A DNA stretch of 64,000 nucleotides, from positions 186,001 through 250,000 of the forward strand of contig NZ_JAGIPZ010000003.1 in the NCBI RefSeq assembly GCF_017814915.1. Reading direction: 5' to 3'. This stretch comes from Herbaspirillum sp. LeCh32-8 (lineage in GTDB: Bacteria > Pseudomonadota > Gammaproteobacteria > Burkholderiales > Burkholderiaceae_D). The first letter of the stretch is position 1; each line of letters begins with the position of its first letter. Below, piece by piece: positions 36,023 to 44,221 of the stretch. The notes under the pieces were generated by a model, which ran no database searches, was not told the origin of the DNA, and saw nothing but the letters and a program-made list of their open reading frames with translations. The translations under genes and the position numbers were made by a program.

Positions 36023-36583
36023 ATGAGCACGCCACCGCCCATCGACTTCGAACAGGTCTTCATGCATGCCCCGATCGGCATGTGCGTCTCGCATAACCGC
36101 ATCATCCAGCAGGGCAACCTGGCGATGGCGGCCATGTTCGGCTACGAGGTCGGCGATCTGAAGCTGATGTCGTTCCAGCAGATCTATCCCACCGCCGACG
36201 AGTTCGAGCGCACCGGCCTGCGCCTGGTGCCCATTCTCAACGAAAAGGGTTTCTACTCCGACGAACGCATCATGAAGCGCTCCAGCGACGAGATGTTCTG
36301 GTGCCACGTCACCGGCCATTCGCTGGTGCAGGGCGACCCGCACGCGGCCGGCATCTGGACCTTCGAGGACGTGAGCGCCAAGCGCCCTATCGCTCCCGGC
36401 CTGACGCCGCGCGAGCGCGAGATCGCGGCGTTGTTGGTGGAGGGCAAGACCAGCAAGCTGATCGCGCGCCAGGTGGAGCTGAGCCCGCGCACGGTGGAAA
36501 TGCACCGCGCGCGCCTGATGCGCAAGTTCGCGGCGTCGACCTCTTCCGAACTCGTCCACAAACTCCTTAGCATCACGCCCTGA
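36023..36583 (+). CDS. PAS-LuxR transcriptional regulator
   Basis: This is a 186-residue regulator (210 if the ATG at 35951 is used; neither has a strong ribosome-binding site). An N-terminal PAS domain (about residues 5-120: FEQVFMHAPIGMCVSHNRII, then GYEVGDL) is joined to a LuxR-type HTH (about residues 130-185: LTPREREIAALLVEGKTSKL, then RTVEMHRARLMRKF). It has no receiver domain. The PAS domain probably senses a small ligand, as in single-component regulators of catabolic genes. It is divergent from scoAB, which suggests that operon as its target. It is convergent with the LysR gene, 41 nt apart. Confidence 0.9.
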   Translation: MSTPPPIDFEQVFMHAPIGMCVSHNRIIQQGNLAMAAMFGYEVGDLKLMSFQQIYPTADEFERTGLRLVPILNEKGFYSDERIMKRSSDEMFWCHVTGHSLVQGDPHAAGIWTFEDVSAKRPIAPGLTPREREIAALLVEGKTSKLIARQVELSPRTVEMHRARLMRKFAASTSSELVHKLLSITP

Positions 36584-36624
36584 TCTTTACCGGCAACACG
36601 CCGGCCGCCTTTCGGAAGAATTGC

Positions 36625-37524
36625 TCAGAAGGGTTGATCGGCGAAACGTTCCGCCAGGAAATCCAGCATGGTGCGCAAGGTCGCCGGCATGTGTTTGCGG
36701 GAGCCGTAGACGGCGTACATCCCCAGTCGCGTCGGCTCGTACTCCGGCAGCAGCGCCACCAGTTGCCCTGAAGCGACCAGCGGCCCCACCGAATAGGCCG
36801 GCATATGGCCGATGCCCACCCCGGCCAGCACCGCCTGCAGCAGCACCGTCACCTCGTTGGCGCTGATGCTGCCGCCTACCGCCACCGACAAGGACTTGCC
36901 GCCGCGCGTCTTGGGCTCGAACTGCCACAGGCTGCGGCCGACGTAGGAGTGCGTCAGGCAATTGTGCAGGGCCAGGTCCTCCACCTTCTTCGGCGTGCCA
37001 TGGCGCGCCAGATATTCCGGCGTGGCGCAGATCACCGAATGGCAGGTCGCCAGCCGGCGCGCGATCAGATTGGGCTCCAGCCGCGTGGTCATGCGAATGG
37101 CCAGGTCGATGCGTTCCTCCACCAGGTTCACCGTACGGTCCAGCGCCACCAGGTCGACCGCGACCTCGGGATAACGGCGGCCGTAATCCACCACCGCCTG
37201 CACCAGCTGGGTCTGCGTGAAAGAGGTGCTGGACGTGATGCGCAGCAGGCCGCGCGGCGTCTCGGTCGGCGCGTCCACGGCGTGGCGCAGATCGTCGGAA
37301 AACTCCAGCATCTGCCGGCAGCGCGGCAGGATCTCGTTGCCGGCCGGCGTGAGCGACAGGCGCCGCGTGGTCCGGTGCAGCAGCCGCGCGCCCACCCATT
37401 CCTCCAGCTCGGCCACATAGCGCGACACCACCGGCCGCGACAGGTCCAGCTGCTGGGCCGCAGCCGACAGGCTGCCGCTGTCGACCACCGTCACGAATAC
37501 CCGCATTGCGGTCAAGCGATCCAT
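36625..37524 (-). CDS. LysR-type transcriptional regulator
   Basis: This 299-residue protein has a winged HTH at residues 1-60 (MDRLTAMRVFVTVVDSGSLS, QQLDLSRPVVSRYVAELE) and a LysR effector domain. The start MDRLTAMRVF has an AGGTG site; a 33-codon upstream extension lacks conservation. It resembles the CrgA/AaeR-like group. It is divergent from the MBL-fold/NAD(P)-binding/DsbA-like trio, 123 bp from its first gene, which it probably regulates. Confidence 0.93.
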   Translation of the reverse strand: MDRLTAMRVFVTVVDSGSLSAAAQQLDLSRPVVSRYVAELEEWVGARLLHRTTRRLSLTPAGNEILPRCRQMLEFSDDLRHAVDAPTETPRGLLRITSSTSFTQTQLVQAVVDYGRRYPEVAVDLVALDRTVNLVEERIDLAIRMTTRLEPNLIARRLATCHSVICATPEYLARHGTPKKVEDLALHNCLTHSYVGRSLWQFEPKTRGGKSLSVAVGGSISANEVTVLLQAVLAGVGIGHMPAYSVGPLVASGQLVALLPEYEPTRLGMYAVYGSRKHMPATLRTMLDFLAERFADQPF

Positions 37525-37647
37525 CGACGCACCTATCTGAACGTTTTTAGAAACAAACTGTGATGGATTATGCTGTTTTTCAAACGCAAAAGCGAACCTA
37601 TCATGGGCACTCCTGATGACCAACCGCTACCGATACGGAGCCCGCCC

Positions 37648-38535
37648 ATGCCCTTCCCCACCCGCCTACTGCGCCGCGCGCTGACCGTCGCCGCTGCCAG
37701 CCTGATCGCCGCCGGCGCGCACGCCGCGACGCCTCTCACGCTGGATGTCTACAACCCCGGCCGCGACGCCATCTTCCCGGTCAGCTCGGTGCTGGTCAGC
37801 GGCGAACGCGAGGCCATCCTGGTCGATGCCCAGTTCGGCAAGCGCGAAGCGCAACAGGTGGTGGACAAGATCCGCGCCAGCGGCAAGACGCTGACCACCA
37901 TCTACATCAGCCACGGCGACCCGGACTTCTACTTCGGCCTAGATACCATCCACCGCGCCTATCCGGACGCGAAGATCGTCGCCACCCCGCAGACCGTGGC
38001 GCATATCCGCCAGACCGTGCAGGGCAAGCTGGCCTACTGGGGCCCCAAGCTGGGCGACAACGCGCCGGCCGCGACTATCGTTCCCGAACCGCTCAAGGGC
38101 CGCACCCTGACGCTGGAAGGCCGCAAGCTGGAAATCACCGGCCTCGACGGCCCGCAGCCCGACCGCAGCTTCGTGTGGATCCCGTCGCTGAAGGCGGTGG
38201 TGGGCGGCGTGGTGGTGGACGGCAAGCTGCACGTGTGGACTGCCGACACGCAAAGCCTGCAATCGCGCAAGGATTGGCTCAAGACGCTGGCCCGCATCGA
38301 AAAGCTGAAACCGGCGGTGGTGGTGCCGGGCCACTTCGCGCAAGGCGCGCCGCTGAACATCGACTCCGTGCGCTTCACCCGTGATTACCTGAAGGCCTTC
38401 GACATCGAAGCCGCCAAGGCGGCCGATTCCGCCGCGCTGGTGGCGGCCATGCTGCAACGTTATCCGGACCTCGGCGACAGCGACTCGCTGGAACTGTCGG
38501 CCAAGGTCATCAAGGGCGAAATGAAGTGGCCGTAA
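37648..38535 (+). CDS. Exported MBL-fold hydrolase with incomplete Zn motif
   Basis: This 295-residue protein has a signal peptide (ALTVAAASLIAAGAHA, cleaved near residue 26) and a metallo-beta-lactamase fold. The usual HxHxDH metal motif reads H89-G-D-P-D-F94 (SHGDPDFYFG), so the second and fourth ligands are missing, while a downstream His in VVPGHFAQG is kept. It may bind one metal, or none. The start is chosen for the signal peptide and a GGAG site; 26 further in-frame codons upstream are unlikely. It is the first gene of a group with an NAD(P)-binding protein and a DsbA-like protein. Confidence 0.85.
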   Translation: MPFPTRLLRRALTVAAASLIAAGAHAATPLTLDVYNPGRDAIFPVSSVLVSGEREAILVDAQFGKREAQQVVDKIRASGKTLTTIYISHGDPDFYFGLDTIHRAYPDAKIVATPQTVAHIRQTVQGKLAYWGPKLGDNAPAATIVPEPLKGRTLTLEGRKLEITGLDGPQPDRSFVWIPSLKAVVGGVVVDGKLHVWTADTQSLQSRKDWLKTLARIEKLKPAVVVPGHFAQGAPLNIDSVRFTRDYLKAFDIEAAKAADSAALVAAMLQRYPDLGDSDSLELSAKVIKGEMKWP

Positions 38536-38600
38536 GCCGCGCCACCGCCTCCCTTTATCCATTCAACGCACGACCCCATTCATCCACGAAAGGACATCAC

Positions 38601-39212
38601 ATGAACATCGCACTCATCGGCGCCTCCGGCAATGTCGGCAGCCGCATCCTGGCCGAAGCCCTGCGCCGTGGCCACAAGGTCATCGCCATCGCCCGCGACG
38701 CCGGCAAGATCGCCACGGCCGACAACGTCACCGCCCGCAGCGCCGACGTCAAGGACACCGCCTCACTGGCCGCCGCCATCAGCGGCGCCGACGTGGTGGT
38801 CTCCAGCGGCCGCTTCGCCAACTTCAAGGCGGCCGACGTGCTGCCCGCGCTGAAGCAGGCCGGCGTCAAGCGCCTAGCCGTGGTGGGCGGCGCCGGCAGC
38901 CTGCAGATTGCACCAGGCAAGGCGCTGATCGACACTCCGGAATTCCCCGCCGAATACAAGCCGGAAGCCTCGGCCGGCCGCGAATTCCTGAACGACCTGC
39001 GCGCAGAAAATGAGATCGAGTGGACCTTCCTCTCGCCGTCCGCCCTGTTCGTCGCGGGCGAGCGCACCGGCAAGTTCCGCCTCGGTACCGACCAGCTGCT
39101 GGCGGCCGCCGACGGCAAGAGCTGGATCTCCTACGAGGACTACGCCATCGCCCTGCTGGACGAACTGGAACAGCCCAGGCACGTGCGCGCACGCTTCACC
39201 GTAGGCTACTGA
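38601..39212 (+). CDS. NAD(P)-binding (atypical SDR/NmrA-like) oxidoreductase
   Basis: This 203-residue protein starts with a Rossmann motif (MNIALIGASGNVGSRILAEA) and ends around the SYEDYAIALLDELE segment typical of YwnB/YhfK-like NAD(P)H-binding proteins. It lacks the YxxxK catalytic pair of classical SDRs. It is likely a small quinone/flavin-type reductase or redox sensor; the substrate is unknown. An AAAGGA site precedes the ATG. It is the second gene of the LysR-controlled group; a strong hairpin (39223-39258) separates it from the DsbA-like gene. Confidence 0.9.
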   Translation: MNIALIGASGNVGSRILAEALRRGHKVIAIARDAGKIATADNVTARSADVKDTASLAAAISGADVVVSSGRFANFKAADVLPALKQAGVKRLAVVGGAGSLQIAPGKALIDTPEFPAEYKPEASAGREFLNDLRAENEIEWTFLSPSALFVAGERTGKFRLGTDQLLAAADGKSWISYEDYAIALLDELEQPRHVRARFTVGY

Positions 39213-39222
39213 TCTGCCGGGA

Positions 39223-39258
39223 ACGCCATGCGCGATGCTCCAGCATCACGCATGGCGT
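39223..39258 (+). other. Strong intercistronic hairpin
   Basis: ACGCCATGCG / CGCATGGCGT (10 bp) enclose GATGCT-CC-AGCATC (6 bp) with one mismatch between them, forming a 16-bp stem with a two-base loop. There is no T-run directly after it, so it may be an RNA-stability or partial-attenuation element rather than a terminator. Confidence 0.55.
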
Positions 39259-39297
39259 CTGCCGGTTTTACGGATTCAATTTGCAGGATCGAATGAC

Positions 39298-40008
39298 ATG
39301 ACTTCACCCGCCAACGTGCTGCATTACATCCACGACCCGCTGTGCGGCTGGTGCTACGGCGCGGCGCCGCTGGTGGCGGCCGCGCGCGCGGTGTTGCCGG
39401 TGCAGGCGCACGGCGGCGGCATGATGGCCGGCCGCAACCGCCGCCCGGTCAATGCCGAGCTGCGCAACTACGTAATGCCGCACGATCGCCGCATCGCGCA
39501 AATGACCGGACAGGTGTTCGGCGATCACTACTTCAACGGCCTGCTGACCGACGCCACGGCGGTATTCGACTCGGCGCCCCCGATCGCCGCCGTGCTGACG
39601 GTGCAGGCGCTCAAGGGCGAGGACGCCGGGCTGGACATGCTGGCCGCGATTCAGCGCGCCCACTACCAGGACGGCCGCCGTATCGCCGACCAGGCGACGC
39701 TGGCCGAACTGGCGCAATCGCTGGGCGTGGACGCCGAGGCATTTGCGCAGACCATGCGCAAGGTGGAGGAAGACGAGTTGGCGCGTCATATCGACGCCAG
39801 CCGTGAGCTGCTGAACTACGTAGGCGGGCGCGGCTTCCCCACCTTCGTCCTGCAACGCGGCGATACGCTGGAGGTGCTCGACACGGGCATGTGGCTAGGG
39901 CGACCGGATGAATGGGCCGCGTTCTTGCGGCAGGAAACCGGCGGCGATATCAAGGGCGACAACGGCGCGCCGGTCGCGCAATGCGATATCGACGGCGGCC
40001 GTTGCTGA
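39298..40008 (+). CDS. DsbA-family (FrnE/HCCA-like) thioredoxin-fold protein
   Basis: This 236-residue cytoplasmic protein has a thioredoxin fold, a CGWC redox site (Cys16-Cys19 in HDPLCGWCYG), a helical insertion and a cis-Pro loop (GGRGFPTFVLQ). It lacks a signal peptide, so it is not the periplasmic DsbA but a FrnE-like or 2-hydroxychromene-carboxylate-isomerase-like relative. A C-terminal Cys pair (QCDIDGGRC) is present. It follows the NAD(P)-binding gene after a hairpin, and a repeat cluster follows it. Confidence 0.88.
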   Translation: MTSPANVLHYIHDPLCGWCYGAAPLVAAARAVLPVQAHGGGMMAGRNRRPVNAELRNYVMPHDRRIAQMTGQVFGDHYFNGLLTDATAVFDSAPPIAAVLTVQALKGEDAGLDMLAAIQRAHYQDGRRIADQATLAELAQSLGVDAEAFAQTMRKVEEDELARHIDASRELLNYVGGRGFPTFVLQRGDTLEVLDTGMWLGRPDEWAAFLRQETGGDIKGDNGAPVAQCDIDGGRC

Positions 40009-40082
40009 TTTGGCCGTATTGCAATGTCGCTGTTCCTGAGAGCGCGGAATCCGGCGACGCTTTTCGTGCATTGACGGGGTTC

Positions 40083-40340
40083 AACGACGCTGGGTTCCTG
40101 CTTTCGCAGGAACGACGCCGAAGAGATAGCTCGAACCTCCTGCGGTGAAGCTCCCCTCCTGCTTGTCGTCCCGGCGAAGGCCGGGACCCAGTGACGTTTG
40201 TAGTGCCGCGACGATCGTTGAACGACGCGCGGGTTCCTGCTTTCGCGGGAACAACGCTGAAGAGATAACTCGAACCTCCTGCGGTGAAGCTCGCCTCCTG
40301 CTTGTCGTCCCTGCGAACGCAGGGACCCAGTGACGTTTGT
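40083..40340. repeat. Tandem duplicated BIME-like composite repeat
   Basis: Two copies of a roughly 116-120-bp composite element start 139 bp apart, at about 40083 and 40221. Each has a TTCCTGCTTTCGC(A/G)GGAA hairpin (40083-40117, 40221-40256), a near-identical spacer (GAAGAGATARCTCGAACCTC, then CTGCGGTGAAGCTC, then CCTCCTGCTTGTCGTCC) and a second inverted hairpin (40165-40198, 40304-40339). The spacers match at nearly every base. The cluster fills the 365-bp gap between the convergent DsbA-like and HAD genes. Confidence 0.85.
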
Positions 40341-40373
40341 CGTGCGCCGACGACCACGGCACAAGGCAAGGAA

Positions 40374-41018
40374 TTACAAAGGCAATCCCAGGGCCTTCAA
40401 CTGTTCCCGCGTCTGCGCCGCATCCACGTGATGGATGCCGTGCCAGCCCAGCGCCTGAGCCGCTTCAATATTCTTTTTCACATCATCGATAAACACCAGC
40501 TCACCCGGCTTCAGGTCAACCAGGTGACGGCGATAACGCGCCAATGCGATCTCATAAATCCGCGCATCCGGCTTGATGCATTTCTCTACGCCGGAGACCA
40601 CGATGTCCTGGAACACATTGAGGAAATCGTAGTTGTCGCGCGCATAGGGAAATGTCTCGGCCGACCAGTTGGTCAAGCCGAACAGCGGCACCTGCCGGGC
40701 GTGCAATTGCTGCAGCAGCGCCACGCCGTCGTCCAGCGGGCCGCGCAGCATTTCCTTCCAGCGATCGTAGAAGGCGCGAATCAGGCTCTCGTGCTGCGGA
40801 TGCTGCGCCACCAGCGCGGCGGTGCCGTCGGCCAGCGAACGGCCGCCGTCCTGCTGGACGTTCCAGTCGGGGGAGCAGACGTCGGTGAGGAAGTGCAGGC
40901 GCTCGGCGTCGTCCGCGATCAGGTGCCGGTAGACATGCAGCGGACTCCAGTCGAACAGGACGCCGCCAAAGTCAAACACGACGGCGCGGATACCGGAGGA
41001 GGAGACGGGAATGGTCAT
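40374..41018 (-). CDS. HAD-superfamily hydrolase (YihX/dehalogenase-like)
   Basis: This 214-residue HAD hydrolase has motif I VVFDFGGVLFDW (nucleophile Asp16; Gly at the second-Asp position, as in the epoxide-hydrolase/YihX-like group), motif II FGLTNWSAE, motif III Lys in VEKCIKPD, and motif IV VFIDDVKKN. The cap is helical. It is probably a phosphatase of unknown substrate. Start: MTIPVSSSG is preferred because GAGG lies 9 nt upstream; a second ATG and a TTG lie just upstream in frame. It is transcribed in the same direction as the MocR regulator (91-nt gap) and could share its transcript. Confidence 0.9.
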   Translation of the reverse strand: MTIPVSSSGIRAVVFDFGGVLFDWSPLHVYRHLIADDAERLHFLTDVCSPDWNVQQDGGRSLADGTAALVAQHPQHESLIRAFYDRWKEMLRGPLDDGVALLQQLHARQVPLFGLTNWSAETFPYARDNYDFLNVFQDIVVSGVEKCIKPDARIYEIALARYRRHLVDLKPGELVFIDDVKKNIEAAQALGWHGIHHVDAAQTREQLKALGLPL

Positions 41019-41109
41019 GCGTGGCATCCTCAAGAAAATGGGCGTTCCATTCTACTGCCGCGCCACCGGCGTCGCGTGAAGAAGTGTAAGCGCCGGGCGC
41101 TCGCTGCAG

Positions 41110-42528
41110 CTACAGCGAGCGGAAGAACTCGAACAACTCCGGCGCGTCGGCATAGCCGACGTTGAAACGAAAACTCGCCCGCTCCGGCGCGGCCAGGTGG
41201 AAGAAGTCGCCGGGCGCGAGCCAGATGCCTTTCTGGCGCGCGCGGTCGGCGATCTCGCGCGCCGACAGGTCGCTGCCTTCCAGCGTGGCCCAAGTGAACA
41301 TGCCGCCGCGCGCGGCGGTGAACGGCGTCAGCCCGGCTTCGGCCAGCTTGGCGTTGAGGGTGGACTGCGCGTTGAGCAAGGTCGCGTTCAGGGTCTGCAC
41401 GTGGCGGCGGTGGTGGCCCTCGGTCAGCACGTTGTGCACCAGGCGCTCGTTGATCTCGGAGTTGGTCAGGGTCAACACCATCTTGGTGTGCACGATCTGG
41501 CGCGCCAGTTCGCGCTGGCAGGCGACATAGCCGACGCGCAGCGAGGGCGCGATGGTCTTGGAGTAGCTGCCCACGTAGATCACACGTTGCAAACCGTCCA
41601 GCGCCGCCAGCATGGGATCGGTGGCCTGGCCCAGCTCGCGGAAGATGTCGTCCTCCACCACCCAGAAACCATGGCGCTCGGCCGCCTGCAGCACGCGCAT
41701 GGCGCAGGCCGGGGTGTAGGAGGTGCCGGTAGGGTTCTGCAGCACGCTGGTGGTGAAAAACATCTTGGGCTGGTGGGCGCGCGCCAGCGACTCCAGCTGT
41801 TCGGTGTCGACCCCGCCGGGGGTGCGCGGCACGCCGATCACGTTCAGCCCGGCCAAGCGCAGCATGGCGATCAGGTTGCAGTAGCCGGGGTCATCGATCA
41901 TCACGGTGTCGCCGGGCTGGGTCATGGTGCGGATCACCAAATCCAGCGCCTGCGTCGCACCGTGCGTGGTGAGCACCTGGTCGATCGCCACATCCAGCGC
42001 CCAGTGACCGAGGAACTGCGCGATCAGCTGGCGCAGCGGCGCATATCCGAAGGGATGGCCGTAGCCGACCTGCTGCGCACCGGGCGAGCGGATGATGCGA
42101 CGCTCGGCCTGGTGCAGGCCTTCGTCGTTCAACCACTTGCCGGGCAGCCAGCCGCAGCCGGCCTTGATCGGCACGCGTTCGTCGGCAAACATTTCCGACA
42201 GCAGCCAGGCCGAGTCGATCATCGGTTCGTGCGGCGTGAATACCGCACGCGCCCCGCCCTGCCCGGCGCGCGCGGCGACGAAGAACCCGGCCCCGCGCCG
42301 CGCCAGCAGCATGCCGCGCGCGACCAGTTGCTCGTAGGCCTCGACCACCGTGGAGGCGCCGATGCTGTGGCTCTCGGCCAGCTGTCGCACCGAGGGCAGG
42401 CGCTCGCCGGAACGCAGCTCGCCGCGCTCGATCAGCAGCGCCAGGCCATCGGCCACCTGCTCCACCAGCCGGGCGGCGGTATTTCTTTGCAAATCCAGTT
42501 GCAGCGGCACGCGCTGGAGCTTGGCCAT
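41110..42528 (-). CDS. MocR/PdxR-type regulator (GntR HTH + aminotransferase domain)
   Basis: This 472-residue fusion has a GntR-type winged HTH (about residues 10-80: SGERLPSVRQLAESHSIGAS) joined to a fold-type-I aminotransferase domain (about residues 110-472). It has the GSYSKTIAPSLR motif (PLP-binding Lys324) and GYCNLIAML / YTPA. MocR proteins use PLP, often with an amino acid, as effector; GabR with gabTD is the model case. It is divergent from an omega-amino-acid aminotransferase and a semialdehyde dehydrogenase, exactly a GabR-like arrangement. The ATG is chosen for its AGAGGA site; two earlier in-frame ATGs lie 6 and 18 nt upstream. Confidence 0.92.
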   Translation of the reverse strand: MAKLQRVPLQLDLQRNTAARLVEQVADGLALLIERGELRSGERLPSVRQLAESHSIGASTVVEAYEQLVARGMLLARRGAGFFVAARAGQGGARAVFTPHEPMIDSAWLLSEMFADERVPIKAGCGWLPGKWLNDEGLHQAERRIIRSPGAQQVGYGHPFGYAPLRQLIAQFLGHWALDVAIDQVLTTHGATQALDLVIRTMTQPGDTVMIDDPGYCNLIAMLRLAGLNVIGVPRTPGGVDTEQLESLARAHQPKMFFTTSVLQNPTGTSYTPACAMRVLQAAERHGFWVVEDDIFRELGQATDPMLAALDGLQRVIYVGSYSKTIAPSLRVGYVACQRELARQIVHTKMVLTLTNSEINERLVHNVLTEGHHRRHVQTLNATLLNAQSTLNAKLAEAGLTPFTAARGGMFTWATLEGSDLSAREIADRARQKGIWLAPGDFFHLAAPERASFRFNVGYADAPELFEFFRSL

Positions 42529-42874
42529 GGGCATTCCTCTGGGCATATCTAGGCTTGACCGGCTACTTCATTGCCGGCTCGGCGCAAGTGTTTTGTTTTA
42601 TCTAAAAGTGTATTGCTTGCTGTTCAGGCGTTGGCGCAATCCAGGAAACGCCGACATGCCAGTCGCAATTCCGCAGCACGACGGGCCTCTTCGGGGATTC
42701 AGCGGCACCCGTCCCGTAGTTGCTCCACGCCACTGTTCCCGGCGAATGAATCAACACAGTTCACCGCAACAACCAATACAGTTTCAGATCAAATTGAAAA
42801 GTGTAGCTAACAATACTGCGACTGTCTGGCAATAATCAAGTCGTTCTCAACTTCGACCACAGATGGTGCGCCCC
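42529..42874. promoter_or_regulatory. Divergent control region of the MocR regulator and the aminotransferase operon
   Basis: This 346-bp, AT-richer region has no gene. AAAAGTGTA occurs twice in the same orientation (42604-42612 and 42797-42805); MocR proteins usually bind direct repeats. I cannot place -35/-10 boxes with confidence. Confidence 0.35.
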
Positions 42875-44197
42875 ATGTCCAACACCGAACAGAAAGCCGG
42901 CCTCTCCGCTTACTGGATGCCCTACACCGCCAACCGCAATTTCAAGGCCAGCCCGCGCATGCTGGTCTCGGCCGAAGGCATGCATTACCGCGACGACGCC
43001 GGCAACGCCATCCTCGACGGCACCGCCGGCCTGTGGTGCGTGCCGCTGGGCCACGCCCATCCCAAGATCGTGTCGGCCGTGCAAAAGTCGGTGGCCACGC
43101 TGGACTACGCGCCGTCCTTCCAGCTCGGCCACCCGAGCGCCTTCGAACTGGCCGAGCGCCTCAAGGCCTACACCGGCAACCGCTTCGCCAACGTGTTCTA
43201 CACCGGCTCGGGTTCGGAGTCGGTGGACACGGCGCTGAAGATCGCGCTGGCCTATCACCGCGCCAAAGGCAATGCCACCCGCACCCGCATGATCGGCCGC
43301 GAGCGCGGCTATCACGGCGTGGGCTTCGGCGGCATGTCGGTGGGCGGCATCGGCGGCAACCGCAAGACCTTCAGCCCGCTGCTGCTGCAAGGCGTCGATC
43401 ACCTGCCGCACACGCACAACCTGGAAAAGAACGCCTTCACCAAGGGCGAGCCGGAATACGGCACGCACCTGGCCGATGAGCTGGAGCGCATCGTGGCCCT
43501 GCACGACGCCTCCAACATCGCCGCCGTGATCGTCGAGCCGGTGGCCGGATCGACCGGCGTGCTGGTGCCGCCCAAGGGTTACCTGAAGCGCCTGCGCGAG
43601 CTGTGCACCAAGCACGGCATCCTGCTGATCTTCGATGAAGTGATCACCGGCTTCGGCCGCCTGGGCACCCCGTTCGCCTCCGACTACTTCGACGTCGAAC
43701 CCGACATCTTCACCACCGCCAAGGGCCTGACCAACGGCGTGGTGCCGATGGGCGCGGTGTTCGTGAAGAAGGAGATCCACGACGCCTTCATGAACGGGCC
43801 GGACGGCATCGAGCTGTTCCACGGCTACACCTATTCCGGCCACCCGCTGGCCTGCGCCGCCGGCTTGGCCTCGCTGGACGTGTTCCAGCAGGAAGGCGTG
43901 CTGGAGCATGCGCAATCGGTGTCGGACTACTTCCAGGACGCCGCCCACGCGCTGCGCGGCTTGCCGCACGTGGTCGACGTGCGCACCATCGGCCTGATCG
44001 CCGGCATCGAACTGGCCTCGATCGAAGGCCGCGTCGGCGCGCGCGCCTACGACGCTTTCGTGCGCGCCTTCAACGACGGCATCCTGATCCGCGTGACCGG
44101 CGACATCATCGCGCTGTCGCCGCCGCTGATCATCAACAAGCAACAGATCGACGAGCTGTTCGGCAAGCTGGCCGCGATCCTCAAGACGCTGGCCTAA
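42875..44197 (+). CDS. bauA: Omega-amino acid (beta-alanine):pyruvate aminotransferase
   Basis: This 440-residue class-III PLP aminotransferase has the cofactor Lys283 in TTAKGLTNGVVPMGAV, LIFDEVITGFGRLGT (PLP Asp), and a beta-alanine:pyruvate transaminase-like N-terminus (YWMPYTANRNFKASPRML). It aligns by eye with P. aeruginosa BauA through FYTGSGSESVDTALKIALAY and GRERGYHGVGFGGMSVGGIG. It converts beta-alanine plus pyruvate to malonate semialdehyde plus alanine. Start: MSNTEQ is used; MVRPMSN, 4 codons upstream, is possible, and neither has a clear ribosome-binding site. It is followed 24 nt later by the semialdehyde dehydrogenase and is divergent from the MocR regulator. Confidence 0.93.
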   Translation: MSNTEQKAGLSAYWMPYTANRNFKASPRMLVSAEGMHYRDDAGNAILDGTAGLWCVPLGHAHPKIVSAVQKSVATLDYAPSFQLGHPSAFELAERLKAYTGNRFANVFYTGSGSESVDTALKIALAYHRAKGNATRTRMIGRERGYHGVGFGGMSVGGIGGNRKTFSPLLLQGVDHLPHTHNLEKNAFTKGEPEYGTHLADELERIVALHDASNIAAVIVEPVAGSTGVLVPPKGYLKRLRELCTKHGILLIFDEVITGFGRLGTPFASDYFDVEPDIFTTAKGLTNGVVPMGAVFVKKEIHDAFMNGPDGIELFHGYTYSGHPLACAAGLASLDVFQQEGVLEHAQSVSDYFQDAAHALRGLPHVVDVRTIGLIAGIELASIEGRVGARAYDAFVRAFNDGILIRVTGDIIALSPPLIINKQQIDELFGKLAAILKTLA

Positions 44198-44221
44198 ACA
44201 CATTCGGAGCAACAGGCAACA

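Noticed and set aside
41019-41033. Upstream TTG and ATG starts for the HAD hydrolase
   Set aside because: The GAGG motif lies within this stretch and is better placed as ribosome-binding site for the ATG at 41018.
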